The notes beneath the pieces are model-generated. The model was not told the DNA's origin. It made no database searches and saw only the letters and a list, made by a program, of their open reading frames with translations. Shown piece by piece: positions 5,243 through 5,700 of a stretch of 5,700 nucleotides of DNA. Both the position numbers and the translations under genes were made by a program. The stretch is taken from contig JBAJNK010000075.1 in the NCBI GenBank assembly GCA_036881805.1, positions 1 to 5,700 of the forward strand, given 5' to 3'. Numbering within the stretch: position 1 is the stretch's first letter; the number at the start of each line of letters is the position of its first letter. Source of the stretch: JANQLC01 sp036881805 (GTDB lineage: Bacteria; Bacteroidota; Bacteroidia; Flavobacteriales; JANQLC01).

Positions 5243-5700
5243 TCGACCGCATATAGACAGTATAGGTCTTTTTCAAGCTGTCAGCCAAGGACAAAAAACA
5301 CAGCCTCCTTTCTCAGACGTCCCATAGAAACAAAGGATAAAACCGACCTTTTAAGCTGCTGCACAAGAGGAAAAACAAAAGAGTAAGCGCGACGCTCCAA
5401 ACCGCCATACAAACATAAAAAAATGCCCCCTCTTTAAGCTGATTCACAGGTGTAGACTACGAGATAAAAGACGGTGGGGCTGGCCACAGGGATGAAAAAA
5501 CAAGCTCGGATTTTCAAACTACCCCATCTGGATAAACACGAAAAATAAGCCCCTTTTTCAAAACATCAAATGCGAAAAAAACAAATCCCATCTTTCAAAC
5601 CGACTCAAATGGAAACAAAAAATAAATCTCTCTCTTCAGATCGATTTATGGGGAGAAGAAAAAAACAAGCACCTTATCCAAATCATCACATACGGACAAA
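5226..5700. repeat. Array of about 12 degenerate ~40-bp units, runs off the right edge
   Basis: Each unit, on the + strand, has a pyrimidine/T box ending in CAAAC or AAGC, a centre resembling TCACATGG, and an A-rich tract such as GAAAAAACAAG, often ending in GCCCC. Aligned on the C that closes the T box, units fall at 5230, 5274, 5314, 5352, 5398, 5435, 5515, 5559, 5596, 5637 and 5679. One diverged unit near 5475 keeps only CCACAGGGATGAAAAAACAAG-like sequence. The steps are 44, 40, 38, 46, 37, 80 (two of 40), 44, 37, 41 and 42. Identity between units is low, so this is neither a CRISPR nor a young satellite. The first unit falls inside the last codons of the regulator gene. No strand carries a credible gene over 5243-5700; stops are frequent in all frames. 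I do not recognise the repeat family. Confidence 0.6.
5245..5273 (+). terminator. Possible intrinsic terminator of the regulator gene
   Basis: GACC (5245-5248) can pair with GGTC (5265-5268). Inside this, TATA (5252-5255) can pair with TATA (5261-5264) around a 5-base loop, leaving a 3-base bulge on the left arm. Five T residues follow at 5269-5273. The hairpin starts three bases after the stop codon, a sensible place, but the stem is short and bulged. The T-run is also the T box of an array unit, so the fit may be partly fortuitous. Confidence 0.35.

Noticed and set aside
5121..5327. 68-codon frame overlapping the regulator gene and running into the array
   Set aside because: It is the regulator coding sequence in another frame, continued by chance into the array; no family resemblance.
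5410..5417. Minus-strand -7 match TATGTTTG inside the array
   Set aside because: No TTG or TTTG at the right distance upstream and no gene downstream on that strand other than the regulator's antisense; likely chance.
5226..5700. CRISPR array
   Set aside because: Units are not identical, there is no constant repeat with variable spacers, and no cas gene is present.
5226..5700. Integron cassette array or attC sites
   Set aside because: Units are too short, with no inverted-repeat core pairs and no cassette genes or integrase.

Overview
The window looks like chromosomal DNA from a member of the Bacteroidota (Cytophagia, Saprospiria or a relative; I cannot place it more finely). Three things support this. 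Clean matches to the Bacteroidota sigma-A -7 element (TAnnTTTG) sit in front of two genes. Most starts lack a properly spaced Shine-Dalgarno sequence. The EgtB, EgtD and small XRE-type regulator proteins read like the versions known from that phylum. The glycolytic and ergothioneine genes look like ordinary, intact chromosomal genes, and no mobile element, tRNA, rRNA or CRISPR array is visible.

Layout from left to right. Bases 1-257 hold at most the 3' end of a rightward gene (stop at 93-95) and otherwise nothing convincing. A leftward block fills 258-4544. In transcription order it is pfkA (ATP-dependent 6-phosphofructokinase), a 47-bp gap, gapA (NAD-type glyceraldehyde-3-phosphate dehydrogenase), a 158-bp gap with a possible second promoter, egtB (sulfoxide synthase), and, two bases after the egtB stop, egtD (histidine trimethyltransferase). 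pfkA and gapA catalyse two steps of the same glycolytic route. egtD and egtB together give the core chemistry of ergothioneine synthesis: trimethylation of histidine, then oxidative C-S bond formation.

A 329-bp AT-rich intergenic region (4545-4873) separates pfkA from a divergent, rightward gene for a 122-residue Cro/CI-type DNA-binding protein (4874-5242). This region carries a good leftward promoter for pfkA. It also has a cluster of three perfect palindromes leading into the regulator start. The regulator's -7 element lies only 5 bases from its ATG, so its mRNA is probably leaderless or nearly so.

The most unusual part is the right end. From the last codons of the regulator gene to the window edge, about twelve degenerate units follow one another every ~40 bp. 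Each has a pyrimidine/T box, a TCACATGG-like centre and an A-rich tract. One clear relative of these units lies in the regulator's own promoter, and weaker relatives lie upstream of pfkA and of egtB. The array encodes no plausible protein and matches no repeat family I recognise. It is the main candidate for something undescribed, possibly a binding array for the adjacent regulator, but that link is inference.
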